The notes below the pieces were generated by a model. It was not told the DNA's origin. It did not search any database and was given only the letters and a program-made list of their open reading frames with translations. 64,000 nt of DNA from Bacilli bacterium (GTDB lineage Bacteria; Bacillota_I; Bacilli_A; RF39; UBA660). The first letter of the stretch is position 1; each line of letters starts with the position of its first letter. This document shows positions 12,001-20,100 of the stretch, piece by piece. A program made the translations under genes and the position numbers. The DNA is taken from positions 29,768 through 93,767 of the forward strand of contig JAFRAK010000011.1 of assembly GCA_017405445.1 (NCBI GenBank), read 5' to 3'.

Positions 12001-14075
12001 GCATCTTCTTCCAACATAATAACACCATTATTATATTTAAAAATGCCTTTACTTAATTCTCTTCCATTAGAATCTACTTGTGTAACAAAAATAGGATTAT
12101 ATCTATTTTTAATAGCTTTAAGTTTATTAGTACCCCAATTAAGAACTTCTTCTTTATTTCCAGATTCTAATAATTTGATAAGATTAGTTATCATGCTATT
12201 ATTAAGAATATCTGAAGATAAATTTTTATAAACATCAGCAGAATTAAATGTAGTTTGAACATAACTATAGTCCAAAAACATATCTCTTATCTCAAGAACT
12301 ATATTTCTTGCTTTATCTAGAGGGTCTATGTCATAGACCTTTTGCATATCTATATAGTCTTCTTCATCAGAATAGATTCCATTTTTAGCTTTTTCTAATA
12401 AAGAATTATTATAAGCTGTAACTTGTTGTTTTAATATTTGTTGTTTGTTATAATCTTCCTTACAATTTTTTAAAGCATCATTAATACTACGGAACTTTGT
12501 AAACAAATCTTTTATAACATCAGCTTTATCAGAAATAGAATTACTTTTTGCTTTGTCATTTATATAAGAAAGTATAGCACCTTCTTCAATACTTGTAAAA
12601 AAAGATTTAACTACAGAAATAATATCTGATTCAAGTTTATTATATTCTTCTTCAAATATACTTCTTTGCTGTTCTCTATTTTCTTCATCTTTTATAGTAT
12701 TTAATCTACTAGCCCTAACAGATAAACCAATAGCTTTTTCTTTACCACTACTTAAAAGTATTTCATTAGATTCTATATCAGACGACACAATAGTGTGTCT
12801 CATATCATTCTGAAGATTAAATAAAAATGATGATTTTTTATCAGCATCAGAATTTGATTCTATAGAAGAAGATTTACCATTCTCAAATCTAACTTCTAAT
12901 TTACTTACTTTAGTTTTAGCAAAAACAGTGAAACATTCACACAGAAAATCAGGGTCAGCTTGCAAATCTTCTTTGAATTTAGCAAAAGATTGAAAACCAT
13001 CAACAGTTTTAGAAATTCTATCAACAGCTTCTATAAATTCATCTTGATTTCTAAACTGAGATTGAAGCAATATAGAACTACATGCTTCAACAGTCATTGT
13101 CTCAGCTATACCAAAATTATTATTTAAGTCCTCAGCGTAATTACCATTATTTGTTGTTCTAATAGATGTAAATTTTCTGAGAGCATTAAAATAATCTTGA
13201 AGTCTAGCACTTATATGAGATTTAAAATCTTTATGTTCACCTGAGTGGTCAAATTGTTTCATATACTCATCTTGTTCAGAATGAGTTAAATCTTCTTCCG
13301 GTCTATTTCCATTTGATTCACTATCAGAATTTTCATATTCAACTTCATCTTCTTCCTCTATTTCTAAATTTCCTGTTCTAGCATTAGAAAGAATAGGATT
13401 AGCCATAACCTCAGAAATATAAGAATATAAATGTTCTTCTGTTCCATTAAGTTCTTTATAAACAGCTAGTCTGTTTTGGTTTTGAATAGTAAGCTCCCCC
13501 GTAGAAGAAATGTGTTTTGTAACATACGCCAGTTTATCTTCTGCTTGTTCCCATTCTTCTTTTACATCTTTTACAGTTTTATAATCTTCACTAGATTTAG
13601 CATTATCGTTATTAATTCTAGCAATTTCTTCAAATATCAAATTATTCCATTTATCTTTAACAGCATTAGCATAATAATCAGTATTAGCATTATTTTTTGA
13701 TATAACACCTTCTCTAATTTGATTAAATACATCTAGAACCATAACAGCACAATGCTGTTTTCCTTTTTCTCTATCAGAAATATTATAATAGCCATTATCA
13801 TTTTTAGCCTGTTTCTTAGACATATTATTTATGTCCCAACGCTCATGTGCAAAGAAATCTATTGCTGCATCTGCTAATTTAATAGCAGATGCAGTGTTTA
13901 TATTAAATCGTTTACCATAAAGCTTTTTACAATGAGTTATAAAACCTGGTTTTATTTCACCATCTTCAGCAACAACAGCTATATACTTGAAAACATCTAA
14001 ATTAGTTTTCTGAAAAGCTTTTTTAATCTTATTCAGAATTTCATTGTGATTAACACTTAAATAACAACTATCCAT
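1..14075 (-). CDS. Giant virion RNA polymerase-type protein, C-terminus cut by window edge
   Basis: An uninterrupted reading frame runs from the ATG at 14075 to position 1, at least 4691 codons, and continues outside the window. Residues 1745-1749 (8829-8843) read DFDID within GSDFDIDSVYA. This is the DxDxD metal-binding loop of the two-barrel RNA polymerase of crAss-like phages, which is packaged in the virion and transcribes early genes after injection. A second DGD-type motif (AFDGD, about residue 3993) lacks the first Asp and is probably not the catalytic site. Near the right part of the visible C-terminal region there is one hydrophobic segment (GVLIALLVALALQV) followed by an Asp run. 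The protein is mostly helical and charged. Five copies of the dispersed G-rich element lie in frame. The identification rests on the motif, the size and the position next to other giant virion genes. The roles of the regions outside the catalytic part are unknown. Confidence 0.85.
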   Translation of the reverse strand, partial: MDSCYLSVNHNEILNKIKKAFQKTNLDVFKYIAVVAEDGEIKPGFITHCKKLYGKRFNINTASAIKLADAAIDFFAHERWDINNMSKKQAKNDNGYYNISDREKGKQHCAVMVLDVFNQIREGVISKNNANTDYYANAVKDKWNNLIFEEIARINNDNAKSSEDYKTVKDVKEEWEQAEDKLAYVTKHISSTGELTIQNQNRLAVYKELNGTEEHLYSYISEVMANPILSNARTGNLEIEEEDEVEYENSDSESNGNRPEEDLTHSEQDEYMKQFDHSGEHKDFKSHISARLQDYFNALRKFTSIRTTNNGNYAEDLNNNFGIAETMTVEACSSILLQSQFRNQDEFIEAVDRISKTVDGFQSFAKFKEDLQADPDFLCECFTVFAKTKVSKLEVRFENGKSSSIESNSDADKKSSFLFNLQNDMRHTIVSSDIESNEILLSSGKEKAIGLSVRASRLNTIKDEENREQQRSIFEEEYNKLESDIISVVKSFFTSIEEGAILSYINDKAKSNSISDKADVIKDLFTKFRSINDALKNCKEDYNKQQILKQQVTAYNNSLLEKAKNGIYSDEEDYIDMQKVYDIDPLDKARNIVLEIRDMFLDYSYVQTTFNSADVYKNLSSDILNNSMITNLIKLLESGNKEEVLNWGTNKLKAIKNRYNPIFVTQVDSNGRELSKGIFKYNNGVIMLEEDALETLKFYLFNGSINYDNGKAAKYNKMTPGDFVPTILNAYFNQPYTKTKKQMGVFYLRTPSDAPKTFAIRAPRIDTSDLFVFADKNTVANTVKDIVSAVTKKITKEQYDIVTEGDEGFASGYKISHTLLNNILTKKTPLQVKNKNYIIHKKDKDYILLQDESDNKYFVITGKSNEFGYFSNINIEGTFEYRKTEEGIRVFEATLKDDTISLLSNYYTEQLAKGPVTVGDTVYGQQAKVINHNSAAYQLILNQFKQELLSAAVARDVLFECENDGSIKKENGVPVRTKLTGVKFYHTDKEGNVYTKKGQTLSLSGKVFGSNKFTLFAHDKDGKGYTRNYMSDLFKEDATGNVIIDFFYGGAKQENGLHIKKDSNTNNIIDIELTEAQLFAIQERLDSWIKDYVDSGNEFLSEYKDFLGERKLTYDDVINFSINYHLVLCAHDGILDGDSKFYPNAQTILKRAKEYQGSGIPYGVVDYINELPYRTEIVEKTLLDKGTITTGVDEEGNPIKKTFSEIFAGTQLEGLKIYNKFRAVTVKNTQATNEEALQNIKAFLLKHMSKHNINAEEKAKVEDRIDDMLYGPKDEKGVRRGGFTETKVNDAQSYITLEEFVRRVAAKGQLRKYIPMLQKLMFSPETLTAKDIEAFIQVQKNFYYDLHYDENYKEELPRQIKNAELVLVPYFIKGTQLEEVYNMMKEAGIDQLNTVETSKAANEKVLTLWDNDGQISKEKFKSFVAEAKEAMQLYDYNYLYTQQETPQHMNSTNKAGIQIVKKIIDNITKGISTKELYDKKLEYFDLFVENVYGSYEKLVNDLDIEFNEVGEIVNINNKVLLSKLKGELVRRGLDKNMNDYVTLVNGQPRMNPCINSIITTYESIIQGFINRNITRQTLPGFHAAQVTNVGYTALDLSLLPDEKLIENEKFKVWAAENNKEVKDKVSSKLRKEFKEYLKEKGTEVSYDSDLRYHPIVNGKQEHYIEVKVPLSYLGINKNSKHYRNMSETQILEELSKEGLDMLIGYRIPTEGKQSVAIMKVVGILNDAQGSTIVVPNDWVSQTGSDFDIDSVYAITFESYTDSNGIKHRIKYKDYEKEGYTLDDYFYYLKGKIEDIEELKESKEDKKSKIKEFNTLIQDRYIKYKTALAVAEDNLLEHYKKGLYNLRKKAREKVGRSATAAEYEYAFGKAAIDYTTQYVIKNKKYLDKHIQDEQNIQTYLNALIDYVNEVNIQPGERAEHKYAIDNEYKERLEAEAKKNGLPTFEEFKTLPNYKINNRRARNNRILEIMIDIMNDPNAIEEQMLRSNFDDIIAALNRTMSDEVRAERNARSSYNIYDQIKFQNDAMSGATLKAISVSLDTFCSVCNTVRPLLAPSDEILVIYDTDTVLNLIDENAFELKTSARVPKGYLVTHNTYGHSKNNKNIIGRILTAYSSETTAHILDAIKEGAVPNVNEFTFGVYKTLANVGVDYDTIISFITQPAITRIVKAYNGNKSIFSNSFSTPFNIAIKELAKELGVTTEGESITNILNKLQEKYGAEFTEIFKVNDKDPHINLSDNNLKNIAIIGSKLLRRLNNQGEFSSPVEDNEAKPTTTQLLFDLGVMLAFYKINNTATEIGAIARCCNPDKFGAKQSIYAARKTLNDISNSIYRKNTFTKKEVTHPVLSVNGVHILESIYPGISEGVFSFVRNNSTSSYPILTANLKYATAFDVMLSEHVLDTERKEFVDIIDKLAPLLTNNFNKPLSEELQNDYKKYVLSYLLNTLDVIAHPITFTVNEDGTYSMSLDINKSAYDEKQRIFGYGASSNIATIEYEKYTVEEDGKVVEKTKRKEKIFKVEDKNNPTNEELSEFSKLSPAQKVKWIQLNSTNPGIFGYLDVNLNVQQRRGKNGMHTIDFNDNNIDINVIRLEFMLAANSKNPFIAATAVDLVKYATIVEGMRMSKNAVNKVIDNEILYKDFGIDDIKGIGLGINGAYLGRIKAIGTNMSPIAEDEVREMAEMYLRSHLDINEIGTLKLNKTTRAKYNIQGPKRGMYICQFNPKNNATEEELKKAKDEYNSKLTSAKILKKDNASNTYYPNSYIKIVDFNGDTRLYRIINKGGFIAMYPLITLETNEFGIWSANEENNKKSMDKGWYESILTAYSNQLFDNTLFSEIADGVKEEFKESGKYDELRYKKRATIKGKILADTNFNINSTKFKDDISINNLKNIVRSRFINELNSKPIYVICSSLESYIPSTGELYGLQQTITYPNGESVKVQITKVTPNAKIKEELPTLNNGNSRYLYKITPILNSSDIQDDPNMESSEAAISLPDINAGVLDFMKGQVGVESDPVSREFMNHIRLAADGQVSASVEFSKNNELLVTREIAAYVGKVTDILKNKIENFTRDPEDEDKWLSILDDKVQSLLGKKPELLNEYIRVSNLANALLDKLAHYNQQTSEDSEVQFYIDEIKKTITEISKLPIDKIEQKIAEGYFTSISTNPLIKGKQIPLINGYYRTQGFMWQYDDIMNASNPLVQTIMRDVMDDIEQRRLAKARYKEEYRKQIETFEKEAAAKGLSININKFITDDGEFIEDYVRDFKVKYDELEDAVIEASKQGYGTIEHLKAKLAFDQIKAVFINQEAKPEYYIQKTNLEQDMLENYPEIYSEYMKFLYERNLLNQYIQERGSSNEQTNKLKKLDLAIINLYRPGYYIDESGNFVSRPIKQFGAAYTEAQKKELALYGDEAATALNNFLGNMKELRERTFEYVPVPKFKELLKINLDVIAKAEQRTPDGIPTIPMSQLMQNARYVEARNWVKNNAAFIVNYDNDVDDFGKKVNKALNKLKLGKNRKSLDISRIISNAETDTNRAVRDYRGVLNGNEFTEDEVRRVKKLQEQNMQLDVYPPFSDAVLINSAKGNGDIFKKEFYEKMTGNGVKASEYRTQVTNINALLERCWNPVTDRLDFTMLEDNAENIKLLTNLGIELLKLRTLKRKEGSTNMKEVVKFIEENTVSVPDEDAFAIQKSALNGRSIAFKNALASILYEVDVTGDYVRDKNNELVANSLLFNYIRPKAEKYINGQLNPEYTKWVDEERTEANRILEGLYRTVPTQYYHDARREAELESKRRKDNNAYYAEWIEKNHVWNPYTRKVEPLQIWTRSEYKYENFEENSADGEWVPRRHQRERKVKDGMKHGLYIPEADMRNLAYRPNTYILGNYRPGAYDGRYDNPKVAELNEYEIKMRNYLKQTLINSAKTYQGKHYFEQGNLPAARKADQMTFGKVVKEFGKLAGIGTFAKESDIAWKNDISYSEDFNPVMPMTEMLKDSNKGSIYFDKPKPTIAAFDGDVVAYTRALAEWKDEKKQVEEQNREIHKALLDKNWIDVIERYLDKACDYNAILHNKQKLFYLLDQVRKQETYIINDGSPVENSNDTSTRGKITKTAKKLKSQAREFVSRTPEFQRNARKSSDDNPIYDTDVDKNLYEQLSNVVRRLLYDQWVRPDIKQGIARNLQGFTSANYMMLNFRGGIANVTLGETGILAEAAASEYFNKEQWGTGTLEWTMGVFSYSQGFAATVAGHEDWAYSKQDAAIKYFKSVDYDEKTGTVRELDYAKYSKILRDSMFSPQTIGEHFMQNSVLFAMLHSHKLVENKDDARGIGFTFMNKAEYIRVKEAEYLTDILNEEQQTEFANFKKEISATPNDFREYAWFRKNDITEWVARHLDKKQRSEWAKKVEENRKKLSDEFDNMPDIYSQIDLGDNHKLKFVEGSILEKLSHEFTETGISYAEHILGQLSNRVRLVNNKIHGNYNRNAAAYIESKWWGALVMQYHKHLPTGILKRWRRRGYYNETRGTVEKGIVASCMDFLSLNAEVAQKNCGLTQPQTDAIKSAQFMLRHIFDFCAAIKDTWAITPDYDKANIRRNAGDLSGVLIALLVALALQVGGDDDDDSLFYNLALYEADRLASESFMYNPIGGVVETKKLMSTPVAGQSVISDMFKTAMVVGDMILKGEDYDPYYHSGRFADEHKLSVYIQRRTPIWAGIRNLLDT
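1849..1865 (+). repeat. Dispersed G-rich element, copy 1 (intragenic)
   Basis: TTCTCTACGGGGGAGCC, G-run on the plus strand. On the coding strand it reads through as GSPVEN in the giant protein. It differs from the consensus at the 5' side and the last base. Confidence 0.8.
5335..5352 (-). repeat. Dispersed G-rich element, copy 2 (intragenic)
   Basis: Reverse-complement copy (AGCTCCCCCGTAGAAGGA on plus). The coding strand gives PSTGELYG in the giant protein. Confidence 0.85.
7285..7301 (+). repeat. Dispersed G-rich element, copy 3 (intragenic, one change in core)
   Basis: TCTTCTACAGGGGAGCT, with A replacing the first core G. The coding strand gives FSSPVEDN in the giant protein. Confidence 0.8.
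10922..10940 (-). repeat. Dispersed G-rich element, copy 4 (intragenic, alternative frame)
   Basis: Perfect core, reverse complement. Here the host gene reads the element in another frame, giving DFFYGGAK instead of SSTGEL. The copy is therefore conserved as DNA rather than as one peptide. Confidence 0.85.
13492..13509 (-). repeat. Dispersed G-rich element, copy 5 (intragenic)
   Basis: Perfect core, reverse complement. The coding strand gives HISSTGELTIQ near residue 190 of the giant protein. Confidence 0.85.
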
Positions 14076-14138
14076 ACTATTAGTTTTTTAATATATTTTT
14101 ATTCAATTTGAAATGATTAAATTTTGTAGCTTATTAAG

Positions 14139-17100
14139 TTATCGACAAGCGTATGAGATTGTGCCATCGGCCAAGCATTTACGCAAATCGAGCGTTTCTT
14201 GATGATTTAAACCTGCAAACACTTCATTTAAAGAAACCATATCCCGCAAAGAATCACTATTAACTTCTACATCATCTTCAGATATATCAGGTCTACTTGT
14301 TAAAGAATCAAATATAGCATAACCATTTTCATCAACACCAAATGATTCATCAAAGAAAGAATCTATATCATCAACGTCTAATAATTCATCTTCATCTTCA
14401 GATTCTTCTTCTTTGTCATTTTCAGTCTCTTTTTCAGTTTCAATATTAGCATTTAATGTTTCATTCTTACTTTCTTCTACGGGGGAGCTAGACTGTACTT
14501 CTTCTGTATTTGAAGTAATGTTTCCACTAACAACATCTGCTAATATATTAAGTTCTTTTTTTAGCAGACTATTATCTTTAACTTTAAACTTATTTCCAAG
14601 ATTAAATATAAACTTAGTTACAAAATTAAGAATTTTATCAAATATAGATTCTTTTTTATTGTTAATATTTTTTAATTGAACTTCATTTGCAAAAAGCATA
14701 AATGAAGGACTAGTTAAAGTTTCAACAAGAAATTCTTCTAATTTACGTTCATTATTAAGTTTATCATATATTTGTTTACTATAATGCTTTTTCCATTGCT
14801 CAATATATTCTCTTCCACGAAGAGCATTAGCAACAGACATATCACCGTTATCAAATCTTTTACAATATTCATCAAACTTGTCAAAGAATGTAATATAAAT
14901 ATCTTGTATATTACTGAGTATAGTTTTAGCATCAAACTCTTTACTATTATTAATTATATAATGTAATCTTTCATGTATAAGCTTAACTATACCTTCTCTT
15001 TTTTCATTTATATTACCAGCAAGAAGATTTAATAATCTATCTCCAACAACAACAGTTCCATGAGGTATAGTACCTCTAGAATAAGTTTGTTTTCCATTCT
15101 TAGTAGTTCTTTTTTGTCTGTATCTAAAATATCTTCCTGCATTTCTTGAATTTACTTGAGCAACAGGACCAACAAAATCAAAACCATCTTCTGTATTTAC
15201 AACATCGTTATAATTTTCATCATAAACTATATTTGAAGGAAGAAGTTCATCAATCAGTTCTACAAGGTCAGGATTATCATCAAAGATATATTTTGGAGTA
15301 ACAGCTTCAACTAAAGCTTTACCTTTATGTTTAATAGTTGGATTTTGTGTAATATTAACATAATCAGCAAATTGACTAGAACTAGCATTTGGAAGAATAT
15401 GAACTTCTTCAGCAGGTTTAGTTTGTTTAGCTTTAACATTTGCAGAAATACTAGCTTTTGGAACACTAGGTATATCTACTTTTATAATTTTATTGTTTAT
15501 TTGATTTTTACCTTTTAGTCTAAAGTTATGTCCTTTTTCAACTTTAGTATTTACACGAAGCATATTATTAGACATCATAAAAGATTCATAAGAATCATAT
15601 TCTCTTCTATAATCTCCAATTTCAATTACAAATTTAGGCTTACCATTTACATTTTGTATTTTAAAATAAGCGTTAGCATCCGTTGTTTGACTAACTCCAT
15701 TACTAATTCTTAAACCCTCATGAGAAAGACTTATAGCTGTATTTTTAGCAATTAATTGTTTTAATTGTGCTTTAAGTAATGTAGCATCAGTAGTACCTGC
15801 TTTTAGTAATGTATTAGACACAGCTTTTACAGTATCTCCTACTTGAACAGTTCCTAAAGCAGAAACGCTTGCAGTTTCAGTACCATATTGTCCTATTGTA
15901 TTAAATATTACTGTAACAGTATTACCTTGATAATTTGTAAATGTAAGAGTAGTTCTTGTAGGATTAGGATTATTAGAATTGTCTGTAGTAACTACTCTAC
16001 ACATGCCTCTATGGTCTTGAAGAACATTTATATTATTCTTTTTAGTACCATCAAACAAATATGTCAAGAATCTATTAACTTCATTAATTCTTTCTGACAT
16101 AGGTATAGATTTATCTACAAACTTATCACAAACTCTATCTACTTCTTTATTTAAAGCTTCTATTATTTCATTAAGTACAGGATTGTTTAGTTCTGCATCA
16201 TCTAATCTTACACCATAAGCTTTTACAGGAGTTCTTCTTGTAGTAGATTGGCTTATTTGAGTATTTAATATAAGAAGAGTAGAGCCAGAACTCATACCTT
16301 GTAAATCTATAGTTTCACCTCCACTAAGAATTACTTTATCTGCTTGATATGGGTCTACGACACCTAACATAGCAGATTGACCGTTAGCAATAGCTGACGT
16401 TATAGGAGTAAGAGAAGAATAATTACCTTCAATATAATCAACTACTTGTACTAATTCTCCTTCTGAAGCTTTAGTTACAGTAACTGTTTCAACAGGACTT
16501 TGCTTTAATCTTATAGCTGCTTTGTAAGAATCATATTGAGTATCAAAGTAAGAATCTATACTAGCTTTAATAAGAAGTTTATTTTTTTCATAATTTCCTT
16601 CATTTATACCAACAGTATATCTAAATACGTTTTTTAGATGTTCAAATATTTTATCATAATCAACAGTATCTTTACCATATTTAGTATACATATAAAGAGG
16701 ACCGTGATAAAAACGTTTACCCTCTTTAGTTGTTTCTATATTAGCAACTGTTTGATTATATAACTCTACTATTATAGGATTTGTAACAAAAGCATCTGCT
16801 AAACCTATATCACTATAATCATAATACAATAATCCTCTTAATGCAGCAGCATCTGCATCATCACTTAAAAATATTCTTTCAACTAAATCTTTTATACTAC
16901 TAACAACTTTTCCATCCTTATCAGTATTTAAATCCATTAAAAAGCCTTTTACAAGAGCAATCATAGCATTTCCTCTTACTTTATAGGGAGAAGGCATTCT
17001 TCCAACACAATAACCATCTTTATCAAAAAATGCTATTTCTCTATCAGAAGGAGAAACACGTAATACATCTCCTGCTTTTACAGCAGATACAGCTTTTGTA

Positions 17101-20100
17101 TTTATTGGAGTGCTATAAGCTTTTTCTATTTCAAGTCTATATTCTGTAGAAGAATCATTTTCTGTTTTTGTATTAGTTAATTTACTATCTTTAGGATTTT
17201 CTAAATCTCCAATAACTTTATATTTTGTATTATTAGGTGAAGTTAACCATCCTGTAATAACTTTAAATAAAGCATAAGGTTCAGTATTAAAATCTCTTTT
17301 TGCTATTTTATTACATAATGCAAATAAATCATTAACATAAATAGCTTGTTTTCCTTCTATAATAATAGTAGGAAGAGTATTTATGTATAATTCAATAAAA
17401 TCACTAAATGTATTAGAAAATAAAGCAGAATAAAAACCGCTATTATAATCAGTAAATTTAGAGGCCATTGCCACTCCAACAGCAGCAGTCTCTAAAGCAT
17501 CATCGTTGTTATTTTTCTTTTTATTTATTATGTCGCCAGATTCTATATAAAGGTTGGAATAATAATCAAATATCTTACCAAGAATATCAGGATTAAATAC
17601 ATTTGCATAAGTAGATACTATTCTTTGTTTTGCTTCAGCAATATCAAACTCTTTACCAAAATGGTCTATATATTGTTCAAAGCCATTTAATACAACATGA
17701 ATAGCATCAGAATTAGTAGGGTCAGCTAATATATCTTCTACTGTAGCTTCTGTTACAACGATTGTTTTTGCAGGAGTTGGCTCAGGTTCTGGTTCAGGTT
17801 CTGGCGTAACTTCTGACTCAGGAGTAACTTCTTGAACAGTCTCTTCTACGGGGGAGCTAACTTCTTTAAGTTTACCTTTTGAAACAATACTCCATTTATT
17901 TTTTTCTTTCTTTATAATAGGATTTGTTTCAATGGTAAAATCTTTAGAAAGAATATCAAAGTCTGGAGCTTCAAAATATTCAGTAGAAAGAATTTTACCA
18001 ATTTGGTCAAGAGGAATATTAGAATATATTAATTCTATAGTTCCATCTTCGTTAATTCTACCTTCTATACCATTAGGGGAATTAGATACATGAACATTTC
18101 CTTTTTTATCTACTTTTACTTTAAAAAACTTTGTTTCTCTTTCATCATTAACAGGTTCTGTTTCAGTAGCTGTTTCTTCAACAGGTTGTTGTGTTTGTTG
18201 ACTAACAGCAGCAGATGTAGCTTGGGTTATAATTTGCTTTTCTTGATTCTTTCTATCTATTAATGCAGATATATATTTAAGAATTAAAGCATTTTCGTCA
18301 TTAGAAAAATTGAAAATAGATATAGCATCTATAAGCTTATCTACATCTTCTTCTCTTATTGTATCTTTTGCAAGCTTTCTTGCATTATTAATACCATCTG
18401 TATATGCAGTTTTTATTACATCTATAACTTTATCAAAATCGTCACCATATTTATTATATAGTTTATCGATTATTTCTGTAGCAGGAATAAGAGCTTGCTT
18501 TCTAGCTTCATTCATTTGATTATGAAGCTGACTAATTCTAGATTGAATTTCTTCTGTTGTTTGTTTAACATTAGAGCGTTCAACAGCAATATTCATATTT
18601 AATATTGATTCATCTGTAAAACGTTCTGCTAATGTAGAACTTCTTCTTGCTAAAGCATCAGCTCCAAATTTATATTTATAATCTTCATAAACTTTTTGTG
18701 CTTCTGCCACTATGTCGTCTATAGTTTTATTAGAAGCAGAAAATCTAGTAAGTGTTTTACCGCTATTTCTTAAAAGTTTATCTATTTCTTGAAAATCAGC
18801 AAGTTTATCAAATTCTTTTATTAACTCGAAATCAGTTTTAGTTGCAAGATTATCATCAAACTTCATCGTATCTGGATTAATTCTATCAGCTAATCTTAAT
18901 GCCATTAGAAGTTCTCCATGTCCGTATTTTCTTGTAAGTTCAGCTAAAACTATACGACGTCTACTATTAATATCCTCTATAACAATTTGCTTTTGGACAG
19001 AATTTAAAGATTTATCTTTTTTAACTCTTTCTATTTGCGCAGTGAGTTGAGCATAATCAGTTGCTAAAGTATTCGAATCAATAGCTTGTCTATGAAGCTC
19101 TAAATTTTGTCTTGTAGCATCATCTAAATCTTCACTATTTTCAAGACCTTGTAATACGTTAAGTCTATCTGTTAAATCTCTAACATTAAGAAGATGTTGA
19201 GTATTTTCTTTTGCTATAATTTGAATATATTCAGGTCTAACAGGATTAGAATTTTTTCTAGTATTTATATATGTTGCTTGGTTTCTAACATGTTCTAATT
19301 GTCCAGAATATATACGTTTAATATCTTCAAGTTTTGTAACAAGTTTATCACTAAAAACGTCAGCTTCTTCTTTTTTAGCAAAACCATTATCAATAAATAC
19401 TTGCTTTACATTTGTGTCTCTTATATATTCTTTTAGTAAATCATAAGTTCCACTATTTATAGATTCAAGACCAACATCACTTATAAACTCATTTAAAACT
19501 CTCTCTTTAGCAAGAGCTTTTTGAGCTTCAATATCCCCTTCAAATTCAGGAATTTCTTTTCCTGGTTCAGTAGCAAATATGTTTTTATTATTTTCTATTT
19601 GCTGAAGCTTTTTAATAGTGTTATCTAAAATGACATTTCTATGTTTAATAGCTGCAACGGCAGCATGATTGTCTGCCATTTCCAAATAATCAATAAAGTC
19701 ATCAGCTACAATACTTTCTCCTGTTTCTTTATTAAGGTCTCTTTTTGCTTTAGATTCTTTAGCCTTTTTGTACAACTGTCTAGCTTCAGCTATACTTCCA
19801 AATTCATGAAATATAACACCACCAATTGTACCCCAAAGAGTAGCATCATATAAATCTGGAGATTTAATATATTTTGTAAATCTATCACTAAAAGCTGTAG
19901 GAGTTTCAGTACCAAGTAATACTTTACCATAAGTAATACCTTCTTCTTGAGCAATGTAATTGACTGCTTCCTCTATACCTTCTGTACTTTCTACAAAAGC
20001 TGTTTTTACAAATTGTTTTCCTCCATATTTTAAGTACCTTAAATAAGTGGGGGTTTTATCAATTACTTCAGTTGCTATTTTAGTAGCTTCAGTAGCAGTT

